DNA from: Hyphomicrobiales bacterium
GTDB lineage: Bacteria; Pseudomonadota; Alphaproteobacteria; Rhizobiales; Rhizobiaceae
Length of the DNA stretch: 64,000 nucleotides
Reading direction: 5' to 3'
NCBI GenBank assembly: GCA_900468805.1
Contig: UEIF01000046.1
Location: 1-64,000 of the forward strand
Shown here: piece by piece, positions 17,939-27,167 of the stretch
Position numbering within the stretch: position 1 is the first letter of the stretch
How the letters are laid out: every line of letters starts with the position of its first letter
Notes under the pieces: generated by a model
What the model was told of the DNA's origin: nothing
The model's database searches: none
The model's input: only the letters and a program-made list of their open reading frames with translations
Made by a program: the position numbers and the translations under genes

Positions 17939-19603
17939 ATGAAAGACGTCGACATTCAAAAGCAGGATGACCCGATCGTGCCCGTCAGCCGCCGTGATCT
18001 TCTGCTCGGCGGCACGTCGCTGGCTCTCACGGCTCTCGCCGTGTCGGCCGCAACCGGACAGGCTGCCGCACAGACGCAGCAGGCGACGCCGGCACAGGGT
18101 GGCGCTTCGGGAAAGCCACCGAACATTCTCGTCATCTTCGGCGACGATATCGGCATTCCGCAGATCAGCGCCTACACGATGGGCCTGATGGGTTACCGCA
18201 CGCCGAATATCGACCGTATCGCCAGGGAAGGGGCGATCTTCACGGATTCCTATGGGCAGCAGAGCTGCACGGCGGGGCGTGCTTCCTTCATCCTTGGGCA
18301 GGAGCCATTCCGCACCGGCCTTCTCACGATCGGCATGCCGGGCGATCCGCACGGCATCCAGGACTGGATGCCGACGATCGCCGACGTGATGAAGACGAGG
18401 GGATATGCGACCGGCCAGTTCGGCAAGAACCATCTTGGCGACCAGGACCAGCACCTGCCGACCAAACACGGCTTCGACGAGTTCTTCGGCAACCTCTATC
18501 ACCTGAATGCCGAGGAAGAGCCGGAAGGCTATTTCTACCCGAAGGACCCGGCCTTCCGCCGGCAGTTCGGCCCGCGCGGCGTGATCAAGTCAAGTGCCGA
18601 TGGGAAGATCGAAGATACCGGCGCGCTCAACACGAAGCGGATGGAAACGGTCGACGAGGAATTTCTCGGCGCCGCCAAGGATTTCATCGATCGGCAGGCA
18701 AAAGCGGAGAAGCCTTTCTTCGTCTGGTTCAACGCAACACGTATGCACATCTTCACCCATCTGAAGCCAGACTCTCTCGGCAAGACGGGCAAAGGCATTC
18801 ATGCCGACGGTATGGTGGAGCATGACGGCCATGTCGGCCAGCTGCTCGATCAACTGGATCAGCTCGGGATCGCCGACAACACGATCGTTCTCTACACCAC
18901 CGACAATGGGGCCGAGATTGCCCTGTGGCCGGATGGGGCGATGACACCTTTCCACGGCGAAAAGGGTACGACCTGGGAAGGCGGCTTCCGCATTCCGATG
19001 ATGGTGCGCTGGCCGGGTGTCGTGAAGCCCGGAACCGAGGTCAACGATATCGTCACGCTGATGGACTGGATGCCGACCTTCGCGGCTGCCGCCGGCATGG
19101 ACGATCTGAAGGAGCAGATGAAGGCCGGTTTCACGTCGGGCGCCAAAAACTTCAAGGTGCATCTCGACGGTTATAACCTGCTGCCGATGCTGAAGGGCGA
19201 AGTCAAAGCCGGACCGCGTGATTCCGTCTATTATTTCGACCAGGGCGGCAATCTCAACGCCATCAGGTGGAACGACTGGAAGCTCAGCTTTGCGATCAAC
19301 AGCGAAGGCAATATCGCCACCGCGACGCGCGAGGTGCCGGCCTGGGCCAACATCGCCAACCTGCGCATGGATCCATATGAGCGCGGAATGAAGGAGGGTG
19401 GCGGCGCTGTCGACTTCCTTGCCCGCAATATGTGGCTGCTCGTGCCGGTGCAGGCGAAGATCAAGGACTTCTTCTCCGATTTCGATCAGTACCCCTATCA
19501 GGAGGGCAGTTCGCTGAATGCGAGCGGCATCAATTACAGCCTGCTGCGTCAGCAGGCGGCCCTGAAACGGCTGAACGATCTGGAGCGGCTGGCGCCGCAA
19601 TAA
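17939..19603 (+). CDS. Arylsulfatase, Tat-exported
   Basis: 554 residues from the ATG at 17939 with AAGGAGAG upstream. SRRDLLLGGTS (residues 17-27) followed by a hydrophobic stretch and AAAQT is a Tat signal peptide. C110 in SCTAGRASF is the C-x-A-G-R site converted to formylglycine; LVIFGDD supplies metal-binding aspartates and YTTDNGAE another. It should hydrolyse sulfate esters in the periplasm. It heads a probable operon with the MltF-like gene 104 bp downstream and has the shared promoter element upstream. No dedicated maturase is seen here. Confidence 0.9.
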   Translation: MKDVDIQKQDDPIVPVSRRDLLLGGTSLALTALAVSAATGQAAAQTQQATPAQGGASGKPPNILVIFGDDIGIPQISAYTMGLMGYRTPNIDRIAREGAIFTDSYGQQSCTAGRASFILGQEPFRTGLLTIGMPGDPHGIQDWMPTIADVMKTRGYATGQFGKNHLGDQDQHLPTKHGFDEFFGNLYHLNAEEEPEGYFYPKDPAFRRQFGPRGVIKSSADGKIEDTGALNTKRMETVDEEFLGAAKDFIDRQAKAEKPFFVWFNATRMHIFTHLKPDSLGKTGKGIHADGMVEHDGHVGQLLDQLDQLGIADNTIVLYTTDNGAEIALWPDGAMTPFHGEKGTTWEGGFRIPMMVRWPGVVKPGTEVNDIVTLMDWMPTFAAAAGMDDLKEQMKAGFTSGAKNFKVHLDGYNLLPMLKGEVKAGPRDSVYYFDQGGNLNAIRWNDWKLSFAINSEGNIATATREVPAWANIANLRMDPYERGMKEGGGAVDFLARNMWLLVPVQAKIKDFFSDFDQYPYQEGSSLNASGINYSLLRQQAALKRLNDLERLAPQ

Positions 19604-19707
19604 TCCTCCCAAGACCGTCGCGGGAGTGCGGCCGGAGCTGCCGCGACGGAAGAGATCCAAACCGCAGCGATACAAATGCGTTCATGGCCGATGCTGGGGA
19701 GGCCTCG

Positions 19708-21162
19708 ATGAGCTCGTTTTTGAAGATATTGTTCGTCCTCGTTCTGGCCGCCGTGTCGCTGGGGACAAGGCCGGCTTCGGCCGAGACCCCGGCGCCGGTG
19801 GAGAAGCCTGATCTTATCGACAAGCACGTGATCGATCTCGGCAAGATGAAAGAACGCCGCATCGTGCGCGTGCTCGTGCCCTACAGCAAGACGATCTATT
19901 TCGTCGACAAGGGCCGCCAGTATGGCACGGCGGTGCAGTTCGGGCTGGAGCTCGAAAAGGTCCTCAACAGGAACAGCAAGAAGCAGATCGACCGCGTCAA
20001 CATCGTCTTCGTGCCGATGGCGCGCGACAGGCTGCTCGACGCGCTCAACGAGGGCTATGGCGATATCGTCATGGCCAACCTGACGATCACCGACGAGCGG
20101 CTGAAGCAGGTGGATTTCGCCGATCCGCTTTATGAAAATGCCGAGGAGGTGCTGGTCGCCGCTCCCAACAGCCCGGCGATCGCCAGCCTCGACGATCTCT
20201 CGGGCCAGCATATCGCGGTGCGCGCCTCCAGCAGCTATTACGAGCATCTTCTGGTCCGCAACAAGGAGTTGACCGCGGCAGGAAAACCCGAGATCGGCAT
20301 CCATGTGATGGATGAAAGCCTCGAAGACGAGGACCTGATGGAGATGGTCAATGCCGAGCTTCTGCCCTTCACGGTCGTCGACGCCTACAAGGGGAATATC
20401 TGGTCGCATGTCTTTGCCGACATGAAGGTGCGCCAGGATATCGTGCTGTCATCCGAGGGGAGGATCGCCTGGGCGATCCGCAAGAACAGCCCGGAACTGA
20501 AGGCGGAACTGAACGCCTTCGTCGCGACGCACAAGGTCGGCACGACTTTTGGCAATATCCTGCGCAACACCTTTTACAAGCAGGACAAGATCATCAAGCG
20601 CGCCTATTCGCCCTCCGACGTCGCCCGCTTCCAGACGCTGGTGGAGATCTTCCGCAAATACGGCGGCAGCTATTCCTTCGACTATCTGATGCTGATGGCG
20701 CAAGGCTATCAGGAATCGCAGCTCGACCAGTCACGTCGCTCGCCACGCGGCGCCGTCGGCATCATGCAGATGCTGCCCTCGACGGCAAAGGACAAGGTGA
20801 TCGGCATCAGCGGCATCGACAAGGATGCGGATCGCAATGTCGAGGCCGGTGCCAAATATCTGCGCCACCTGATCGACACCTATATTGATGACGAGGGCCT
20901 GGACGCCAAGGACAAGCAGCTTTTCGCCTTCGCCGCCTATAATGCCGGGCCTGGCAACCTGCACAAGTTTCGCGACAAGGCAAAGGCGATGGGCCTCGAC
21001 CCCAATGTCTGGTTCGGCAATGTGGAGAATGCCGCCTCCGAGATCGTCGGGCGGGAAACCGTTCAATATGTCAGCAACATCTATAAGTATTACGTGGCCT
21101 ATTCGCTGCTCGTGGCGCGCATGGGGGAGCGGACAAATGCTGGCCAGCCTGTCCAGAAGTAA
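19708..21162 (+). CDS. MltF-like periplasmic lytic transglycosylase with solute-binding domain
   Basis: 484 residues from the ATG at 19708 (GGGGAGG upstream). A Sec signal peptide ends near PASA (residue about 25). A family-3 solute-binding-like domain follows (about 45-275: RIVRVLVPYSKTIYFVD, DIVMANLTITDERLKQVDFA), then an SLT lysozyme-like domain (about 320-450) with the catalytic Glu in GYQESQLDQS, GAVGIMQMLPSTA and FAAYNAGPGN. This is the MltF architecture, cleaving peptidoglycan glycan strands under control of a ligand-binding module. It follows the arylsulfatase, probably in one transcript. Confidence 0.88.
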   Translation: MSSFLKILFVLVLAAVSLGTRPASAETPAPVEKPDLIDKHVIDLGKMKERRIVRVLVPYSKTIYFVDKGRQYGTAVQFGLELEKVLNRNSKKQIDRVNIVFVPMARDRLLDALNEGYGDIVMANLTITDERLKQVDFADPLYENAEEVLVAAPNSPAIASLDDLSGQHIAVRASSSYYEHLLVRNKELTAAGKPEIGIHVMDESLEDEDLMEMVNAELLPFTVVDAYKGNIWSHVFADMKVRQDIVLSSEGRIAWAIRKNSPELKAELNAFVATHKVGTTFGNILRNTFYKQDKIIKRAYSPSDVARFQTLVEIFRKYGGSYSFDYLMLMAQGYQESQLDQSRRSPRGAVGIMQMLPSTAKDKVIGISGIDKDADRNVEAGAKYLRHLIDTYIDDEGLDAKDKQLFAFAAYNAGPGNLHKFRDKAKAMGLDPNVWFGNVENAASEIVGRETVQYVSNIYKYYVAYSLLVARMGERTNAGQPVQK

Positions 21163-21207
21163 CCGTGCCGCCAGCTGTTGGAATCAGCAGCACGGTGGGT
21201 CTCATCC

Positions 21208-21786
21208 TTAGGGTTTGCGCGTGAAGACGCCGAGATTGTAGAGCTGGACGCGCCTATTATCGGCGGCCTCCGATTTCGAGCCCTCGATCGGGAAATATTC
21301 GCCGACCCCGACCGCATAGAGACGCCCGGCATCGACGGCGAAGGTGGTCGACAGAATCTCCTTGATCGCCTCGGCCCGCTGCTGGCTGAGGTCGAGATTG
21401 TGCTGGTCAGTGCCGGTCGAACTCGTATGGCCGACGACGAGGAACTTGTAGGCCCAGAGGTTCGGGTGGTGCAGCGCATCGGCGATCATGCCGAGCGTGC
21501 GGTAGGATTCGGGCTCGATGGCAACGGAATCATTCGCGAAGGCGATCTCGACCACCATCTGGGGCAGGCGCGCGACCTTGCTCCAGTTCGGCAGGCCGGA
21601 CATCTGTTTTCCGGACCCGTTCATGGCCTCCTGCCTGAGCAGTTCGACATCGACGATGGGCGCTGCCCCCTGCAGCTTGCCGAGGCCGTTGATGATGCGT
21701 TGTTCGGAGACCTGCTGCGCGAGCGCAAGCGCTGGGACGAGGAAGGCTGCGGCAAGGCCGGCGAGGGCGGTTTTTCTCATCGTCAT
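21208..21786 (-). CDS. OmpA-like C-terminal domain lipid/peptidoglycan-associated protein
   Basis: 192 residues from the ATG at 21786, with GGAGGTAAGGTC directly before it. MRKTALAGLAAAFLVPALALA is a signal peptide. The C-terminal about 110 residues match the OmpA/MotB peptidoglycan-binding fold (VEIAFANDSVAIEPESY, VVGHTSSTGTDQHNLDLSQQ, VGVGEYFPI). There is no beta-barrel, so it is a soluble periplasmic peptidoglycan-binding protein. It is the second gene of an operon with the Cys-repeat protein (4 bp gap), and is convergent with the MltF-like gene. Confidence 0.85.
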   Translation of the reverse strand: MTMRKTALAGLAAAFLVPALALAQQVSEQRIINGLGKLQGAAPIVDVELLRQEAMNGSGKQMSGLPNWSKVARLPQMVVEIAFANDSVAIEPESYRTLGMIADALHHPNLWAYKFLVVGHTSSTGTDQHNLDLSQQRAEAIKEILSTTFAVDAGRLYAVGVGEYFPIEGSKSEAADNRRVQLYNLGVFTRKP

Positions 21787-21790
21787 GACC

Positions 21791-22213
21791 TTACCTCCAG
21801 CCCGCATCTGATATCGTCTGACTGCATTGATTGCTGACCGTTTTTGTCTTGCCGGCGAGGCATGCAAGAATGTAGCCGTCGCCCTTCACGCCGTTGCAGC
21901 GCCGCGCCATGTCGGTGGCGCAGACCTTTTTATATGAGGACTGCGCCTGTTCGCGCTTCTGGATCGATGCCGCGACGCTCGCCAGTGTGGTTGTGCAGGT
22001 CGGCGATACCTTGGCGGAGTTCTGCGCGAGGCAATCGGCAATCCTGTTATTGCCGAGGTTCATCCCCTTGCAGAACTTCCTGATATCGGCACCGCAATCC
22101 TTCGCTAGCACCGTGATCGCGTCGGCATAGCTGATGGTGTCGGCCTTTGCGGCACCCGTCCAGGCAATGAGGGCGATCGCCGCCGCACCAATCAGTTTCG
22201 GTCCTTTCCGCAT
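21791..22213 (-). CDS. Secreted cysteine-rich repeat protein (GLG1/Cys_rich_FGFR-type repeats)
   Basis: 140 residues from the ATG at 22213 (AGGAGGG upstream; a TTG two codons earlier is less likely). The signal peptide ends near GAAKA. Two repeats follow, each C-x3-(I/M)-x2-(F/R)C...G-x-I-x2-CL...S-x2-C: CGADIRKFCKGMNLG with IADCLAQN, and CATDMARRCNGVKGD with ILACLAGK. This spacing matches the Golgi GLG1 cysteine-rich repeat family found in some rhizobial exported proteins. The role is unknown. It heads the operon with the OmpA-like gene and has copy B of the shared promoter element upstream. Confidence 0.75.
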   Translation of the reverse strand: MRKGPKLIGAAAIALIAWTGAAKADTISYADAITVLAKDCGADIRKFCKGMNLGNNRIADCLAQNSAKVSPTCTTTLASVAASIQKREQAQSSYKKVCATDMARRCNGVKGDGYILACLAGKTKTVSNQCSQTISDAGWR

Positions 22214-22285
22214 GCACAAGCCCTCCTGCTGCGGCCGCCGGAATGGCGTCCCCTCAAGGCCTATTGAATGCAGATCGGGCGAGTT

Positions 22286-22320
22286 CGGATAAGTACGTTA
22301 CCGTAAATCAGACCCGTAAA
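22286..22320 (-). promoter_or_regulatory. Shared envelope-regulon element, copy B (before Cys-repeat/OmpA operon)
   Basis: Read on the minus strand: TTTAC (22320-22316) and again TTTAC (22307-22303), a 13-bp period, the second inside TTTACGGTAACGTACTT. It matches copy A base for base over GTAACGTACTT and keeps its spacing. The distance to the start at 22213 is 72 bp, similar to copy A (59 bp), and the orientation relative to the gene is the same. Confidence 0.6.
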
Positions 22321-22330
22321 TTCGGGGTAG

Positions 22331-22966
22331 TTACACGCTGGCCCGCCGATAAAGCGCGAGCGAGCCGGCAAGCGTCAGCAAAGCGCCGCCACAGATACGG
22401 TCGAGCCAGAGCGCGCCCGACTTCCGCAACAGCCGGACGGCCTGCGAGCCGAGCAATGCGTAGCCGAACATGACCATGAAATCGATGGCGGCAAAGACGA
22501 GGGCGAGCATGGCATATTGCTCGACCTGCGGACCGGCGGGATCGATGAATTGCGGCAGGAAGGCCGAGAAGAACAGGTAGCCCTTGGGGTTGGTGACGGC
22601 GACGAGAAAGCTCTTCAGGAAAATCGTCACCGCCGAAGCGGATGCATTGCCGCCTTCAGAGCGCAGCGAGACGTCAAGCGTCCCCTTGGAGCGCAGCAGC
22701 ATGACACCCAGGAAGGCGAGGTAGCAGACACCCACCCATTTAACGACGGTGAACCAGAATTCCGAGGCGGCGAGCAGGGCACCAAGACCCAACGCGACTG
22801 CGCCGATCAGCACGAAGTCGGACATGACTGCGCCGATCATGCCCGATATCGCCCGGCGCACCCCGAATTTCGAGCCGTTCGTCAGGGCCATAAGCACGGT
22901 AGGGCCGGGTGTAGCGATGCCGATGAATGCCACAAGCGCAAATGCAAGAACGGTCATCTCAGTCAT
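22331..22966 (-). CDS. LysE/RhtB-family amino-acid exporter
   Basis: 211 residues from the ATG at 22966, preceded by GGAGGAGG. Six hydrophobic segments and the family signature FIGIATPGPTVLMALTNGS near the N-terminus identify a LysE/RhtB translocator. TNPKGYLFFSAFLPQFI at about residue 120-140 is the second family motif. It exports amino acids or similar metabolites by proton antiport. It is divergent from the DUF1254 gene. Confidence 0.88.
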   Translation of the reverse strand: MTEMTVLAFALVAFIGIATPGPTVLMALTNGSKFGVRRAISGMIGAVMSDFVLIGAVALGLGALLAASEFWFTVVKWVGVCYLAFLGVMLLRSKGTLDVSLRSEGGNASASAVTIFLKSFLVAVTNPKGYLFFSAFLPQFIDPAGPQVEQYAMLALVFAAIDFMVMFGYALLGSQAVRLLRKSGALWLDRICGGALLTLAGSLALYRRASV

Positions 22967-23085
22967 ATCGTCCTCCTCCGTGTCAGGAATCGAGTTATGG
23001 CATTCACCTGACATTTACGGAAGGGCCTTCAATGAAAGCCAATATCCTGCTCCGGATCAAAGCACATACCCATGTATCCTGACTA

Positions 23086-23118
23086 TTTACGGCGCCGTTT
23101 ACTGTAACTTACTTCCGG
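23086..23118 (+). promoter_or_regulatory. Shared envelope-regulon element, copy C (before DUF1254 gene)
   Basis: TTTAC at 23086-23090 is repeated at 23098 within TTTACTGTAACTTACTTCCG. The period is 12 bp here rather than 13; the GTAAC-N-TACTTCCG core matches copy A with single-base changes. It sits 134 bp before the ATG at 23253 and is oriented like the other two copies. Confidence 0.6.
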
Positions 23119-23252
23119 ATATTCGCCCCGTATGTTTCGCTTTGGTCGCTCAGCAAGTCCTCAGTACCTTCGCTATCCTGGCCTTGCCAAAGATGCGTCG
23201 GCATCAATCGAGGCCCTGCCGGGTTTTTCATTTCGTTCCGGGGGAAACGCAC

Positions 23253-24737
23253 ATGACAATCCAGTTTGGGATCAGACGCCTGTTGCGGACGCCTATCTCG
23301 TTCGCTTTCCTGGCAATTGCTTCGATGGCCATTTCAGCCCCCTCTGAGGCCAGGGCCGCTTCCCTGACCGAAGAGGAAGCGCGTGAGATCGGCATCGAAG
23401 CCTATGTCTATTTTTATCCGTTGATATCAATGGATATCACGCGCAAGCAACTGACCAACATGGAACCGAAGGAGGGAGCGATTGGCGGTCCGGCCAACCG
23501 CTTCGCCAATGTCGGCGCATTTCCGGCGGCGGACATGAAGGCCGTGGTCCGGCCGAATTTCGATACGCTCTATTCGAGCGGCTGGCTTGATCTCACGAAG
23601 GAGCCGGTGGTGGTTACCGCACCGGATACCGGCGGTCGCTATTACCTCCTGCCGATGCTGGACATGTGGACGGATGTGTTTGCCGCGCCGGGTTGGCGAA
23701 CGACCGGAACGTCAGCCGGAAACTTCTTGATTGCCTCGCCCGGATGGAGGCCCGAGCTTCGCGATACGTTCGGCGAATTCAAGCTGCCTGATGGAACTGA
23801 ACGAATCGATGCTCCGACGCCCTATGTCTGGATCATCGGCCGCACCAAAACCGATGGCCCTGACGACTACGATGCCGTTCACAAGGTCCAGGACGGCTAC
23901 AAGATCACCCCGCTGTCGCAGTGGGGCAAAGACGCCAAGCCGGCCGCGGTCAAGATAGACCCTTCCGTCGACATGAAGACGCCGCCGAAGACGCAAGCCG
24001 ATACGGCTTCGGCGGAAGACTATTTCGCTTACGCTGCCGAACTCCTGAAACTTCATCCGCCGCACAGCACCGATCAGCCGATCATTGCCCGCATGAAGCG
24101 GATCGGCATCGAGCCCGGCAAGAGCTTCGATCTTTCCAAGGCCGATCCTGTCGTCCAGAAAGCGCTGAAGACGGCGCCGCAGGATGCGCAAGCGCTCATG
24201 GGCTGGAAGCTGAAGACGTTGGCACGCGTGGTCAATGGCTGGTCGATGAATACGGACACGATGGGCGTTTATGGCAATTACTACCTGAAACGCGCGATCA
24301 TAGCGCAACAGGGGCTTGGCGCCAATCTGCCTGAAGACGCCATCTATCCGCTGAATCTTGCGGATGAAACCGGCAACCCGCTGGACGGGCGAAGCAATTA
24401 CACGATCCACTTCGAAAAGGAGAACATTCCACCAGTCAACGCTTTCTGGTCGGTCACCCTCTATGACAGTGACGGCTTCCAGGTCGCCAACCCGCTCAAC
24501 CGTTTCGCGGTCAGCAGCTGGATGCCGTTCCAGTTCAACGCGGACGGCTCGCTCGACCTCTATTTCCAGACGGAAAGCCCCGGCAAGGACAAGGAATGGA
24601 ACTGGCTGCCGGCGCCGAACGGCCCGTATAATCTGACGATGAGGCTCTATGCGCCGAAGGGTAGCGCGCTGATCGGCAAGTGGAACCCGCCACCGGTGAC
24701 GCGTGCGGCTCCGGCGGCTCCGCTCGCTGCTCAGTGA
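23253..24737 (+). CDS. Exported DUF1254/DUF1214 protein
   Basis: 494 residues; GGGGGAAA lies before the ATG. The signal peptide ends around SEARA (residue about 35). The N-terminal DUF1254 domain is marked by YVYFYPLISMDITRKQ and VRPNFDTLYSSGWLDL. The C-terminal DUF1214 domain is marked by FWSVTLYDSDGFQVANPLNR and SLDLYFQTESPG. This two-domain family is widespread in rhizobial periplasms; its activity is not established. The proline/alanine-rich tail is probably disordered. Copy C of the shared promoter element is upstream, so it belongs with the sulfatase and Cys-repeat operons. Confidence 0.85.
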   Translation: MTIQFGIRRLLRTPISFAFLAIASMAISAPSEARAASLTEEEAREIGIEAYVYFYPLISMDITRKQLTNMEPKEGAIGGPANRFANVGAFPAADMKAVVRPNFDTLYSSGWLDLTKEPVVVTAPDTGGRYYLLPMLDMWTDVFAAPGWRTTGTSAGNFLIASPGWRPELRDTFGEFKLPDGTERIDAPTPYVWIIGRTKTDGPDDYDAVHKVQDGYKITPLSQWGKDAKPAAVKIDPSVDMKTPPKTQADTASAEDYFAYAAELLKLHPPHSTDQPIIARMKRIGIEPGKSFDLSKADPVVQKALKTAPQDAQALMGWKLKTLARVVNGWSMNTDTMGVYGNYYLKRAIIAQQGLGANLPEDAIYPLNLADETGNPLDGRSNYTIHFEKENIPPVNAFWSVTLYDSDGFQVANPLNRFAVSSWMPFQFNADGSLDLYFQTESPGKDKEWNWLPAPNGPYNLTMRLYAPKGSALIGKWNPPPVTRAAPAAPLAAQ

Positions 24738-24756
24738 CAAGGCCAAATGCATCGGA

Positions 24757-24801
24757 GGCTTGGCGGTGCGCGCCATGAACCATGGCGCGCACCACCAAGC
24801 C
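24757..24801. terminator. Long interrupted palindrome, probable terminator of the DUF1254 gene
   Basis: GGTGCGCGCCATG (24765-24777), loop AAC, CATGGCGCGCACC (24781-24793) form a perfect 13-bp stem. It is extended by GGCTTGG (24757-24763) and CCAAGCC (24795-24801) across one mismatch. TTTCTTTT follows on the plus strand, which suits Rho-independent termination. Confidence 0.7.
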
Positions 24802-24898
24802 TTTCTTTTCCATCGATAGTTCGTTCCGCATCGAAGCATTTCGCGGCCGCAACCATTAAACAGGCGGTCGGTTTTGAACGTCAGGGAATGCGACTGTG

Positions 24899-25804
24899 AT
24901 GGAAAAGACGACGACGCTGACAACGGAACTGGCGCTGCTTCTGGCGCTTTCGACGCTGTGGGGAGCCTCCTACACTTTCATCAAGATCGGCGTCGAAACC
25001 ATTCCGCCGGTCACGCTGGTGGCAGCACGGACATTCATCGCCGGCGGGCTGCTTCTCGCCATCATCGGCTGGCGTGGCCTCAAGCTGCCCCGCGACCGAA
25101 AGACATGGGCCTACTTTCTGTTTCAAGCCTGCCTGAACAGCGTCTTGCCCTTTACGCTGATCGCCTGGGCCGAACGAACGACCGATGCCGGTCTTGCCGC
25201 AATCCTGAATTCCACGACGCCGATCTTTGCCTTTCTGATCACGGCGCTGATCACCCGGCATGAAGCGCTCACAGCCCGCAAGCTTTTCGGCGTGTCGGCG
25301 GGATTGATCGGAACGGCCCTGATCATCGGCGTCGGTGCGCTCGGCAGCATCGGACAGGCACTCTGGGCTCAGCTTGCGATCGTCACCGCCACGATCTGCT
25401 ATGCGGGTGCCGCGGTCTTCGGGCGGAATTTCAGAGAGCTCGACCCAATGATGCCGGCTGCCGGCTCGCTGATATCAGGCGCGGTGATTCTCCTCCCGGT
25501 CAGCGTCATCGTCGATCATCCCTGGACGTTGCAGCCGAGCCTCCATTCGCTGCTGGCGCTCCTTGCGCTCTCCGTCTTCTCGACCGCGCTCGCCTTCGTG
25601 ATCTATTTCCGTCTCGTGCAGACGCTCGGTTCGGTGGGTGCCACGGCCCAGGCCTATCTGAGGGTCCCGATCGGAGTTGCGATCGGTGTGATCTTCCTCG
25701 GCGAAACGTTGTCTTCCACGGCGGGCGTTGGTCTTGCCTGCGTCATGGCCGGTGTCATCGCAATGACGCTGCCCACACGAAGGCGGTTCCGTCAGGCTGC
25801 CTGA
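24899..25804 (+). CDS. EamA-family (DMT superfamily) transporter
   Basis: 301 residues, ten hydrophobic segments in two homologous halves: LLLALSTLWGASYTFIKIG opens the first EamA repeat and the second starts near QLAIVTATICYAGAAVFG. GTG and ATG starts lie three bases apart; the ATG at 24899 is used. The family exports amino acids, purines or drugs. No linked regulator or enzyme suggests a substrate. Confidence 0.85.
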   Translation: MEKTTTLTTELALLLALSTLWGASYTFIKIGVETIPPVTLVAARTFIAGGLLLAIIGWRGLKLPRDRKTWAYFLFQACLNSVLPFTLIAWAERTTDAGLAAILNSTTPIFAFLITALITRHEALTARKLFGVSAGLIGTALIIGVGALGSIGQALWAQLAIVTATICYAGAAVFGRNFRELDPMMPAAGSLISGAVILLPVSVIVDHPWTLQPSLHSLLALLALSVFSTALAFVIYFRLVQTLGSVGATAQAYLRVPIGVAIGVIFLGETLSSTAGVGLACVMAGVIAMTLPTRRRFRQAA

Positions 25805-25910
25805 TCCGCGCCTCCAGGACCACAAGATCTGCAACGGTTTATTCGACTGACATCGAAAATCACTTGTTGTCATCGTGCCGTCATTGATGATGAGGATACG
25901 GGTCGGCACA

Positions 25911-27152
25911 ATGGGGGATATTGGCGTGGATGCGAAGGAAATGACTGAGGAGCAGACGGCTGTTCCATCGGCAGGCACGCCTGCGGAGGTCTTCGGCGCC
26001 TTCCTGAAGCTTGGCCTCACCTCGTTCGGCGGACCGATCGCGCATCTCGGCTATTTCCGCGACGAGCTCGTCACGCGGCGCAAATGGATCGACGAGAAGG
26101 GCTATGCCGATCTCGTCGCCCTCTGTCAGTTCCTTCCCGGTCCTGCATCGAGCCAGGTCGGCTTTGCCATGGGCCTGCTGCGCGGCGGGCCACTGGGGGC
26201 GCTTGCAGCGTGGAGCGCATTCACGCTCCCATCCGCGCTGATCCTGTTCATCTTCGCAACCGCCGCCACCGCGCTCGACAATCCTCTCGGGCAGGGTCTG
26301 CTGCACGGATTGAAGCTCGTTGCCGTCGCTGTCGTTGCACAAGCCGTCTGGGGCATGGCCCGATCGCTGACACCCGACAGGCCGCGCGCCGGCATCGCGC
26401 TGGCCGCCATTTTCATCGTGATATCAGCGGGGGCGCTCGGTCAGCTCGCAGCCATCGTCCTGGGTGCCGTTTCAGGGCTCGCCCTTTGTCGTGGGGCCGC
26501 GGTCGAGCAACGGACAGATTTTTCGTTCGGAATATCGAGATCTGCTGGCGTCACCTGTCTGCTGGCGTTCCTGCTCCTGCTGTTCGGTTTGCCGCTCATC
26601 GTTTCCATCATGGATTCGCAAGGGCTGCGCCTTTTCGATGCCTTCTATCGCTCGGGTGCTCTGGTGTTCGGTGGCGGACATGTCGTCCTGCCGCTGCTCG
26701 AGACGGAGGTGGTGCGGCCGGGCTGGGTTTCGGAAAACGCGTTTCTTGCAGGTTATGGTGTTGCGCAGGCGGTGCCCGGTCCGCTCTTCACGTTTTCCGC
26801 CTATCTCGGGGCGGTGACAGGTCCGTCTCCCAATGGTGTCACAGGCGCAGCCATCTCTCTGGTCGCCATCTTTCTGCCCGGCTTTCTGCTGCTGCTCGGT
26901 ACCCTGCCTTTCTGGGACAGGCTCAGCACCTATCCGCTGGCGCAGGCGGCCATGCGTGGCGCAAATGCGGCCGTGGTCGGTGTACTGGGTGCGGCCCTCT
27001 ACAATCCGGTATGGACAAGCGCGGTCCTCACATCGGCCGATTTTGCCCTTGCCCTGTCCGGCTTCCTGCTGCTGGTCGTCTGGAAGGCGCCGCCATGGAT
27101 CGTCGTGGTGCTGATGGCAACGAGTGCGATCCTGCTGCAGCTCGCCGCCTGA
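25911..27152 (+). CDS. chrA: ChrA-type chromate ion transporter
   Basis: About 413 residues. Both halves of the long-chain CHR family are present: LKLGLTSFGGPIAHLGYFRD with QFLPGPASSQVGFAMG in the first, and YRSGALVFGGGHVVLPLLE with GYGVAQAVPGPLFTFSAYLG in the second. The family extrudes chromate, and some members move other oxyanions. The start is uncertain (ATG 25911, GTG 25926 or ATG 25941). No chrB regulator is adjacent. Confidence 0.8.
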   Translation: MGDIGVDAKEMTEEQTAVPSAGTPAEVFGAFLKLGLTSFGGPIAHLGYFRDELVTRRKWIDEKGYADLVALCQFLPGPASSQVGFAMGLLRGGPLGALAAWSAFTLPSALILFIFATAATALDNPLGQGLLHGLKLVAVAVVAQAVWGMARSLTPDRPRAGIALAAIFIVISAGALGQLAAIVLGAVSGLALCRGAAVEQRTDFSFGISRSAGVTCLLAFLLLLFGLPLIVSIMDSQGLRLFDAFYRSGALVFGGGHVVLPLLETEVVRPGWVSENAFLAGYGVAQAVPGPLFTFSAYLGAVTGPSPNGVTGAAISLVAIFLPGFLLLLGTLPFWDRLSTYPLAQAAMRGANAAVVGVLGAALYNPVWTSAVLTSADFALALSGFLLLVVWKAPPWIVVVLMATSAILLQLAA

Positions 27153-27167
27153 ACTGTATCGGACCAG

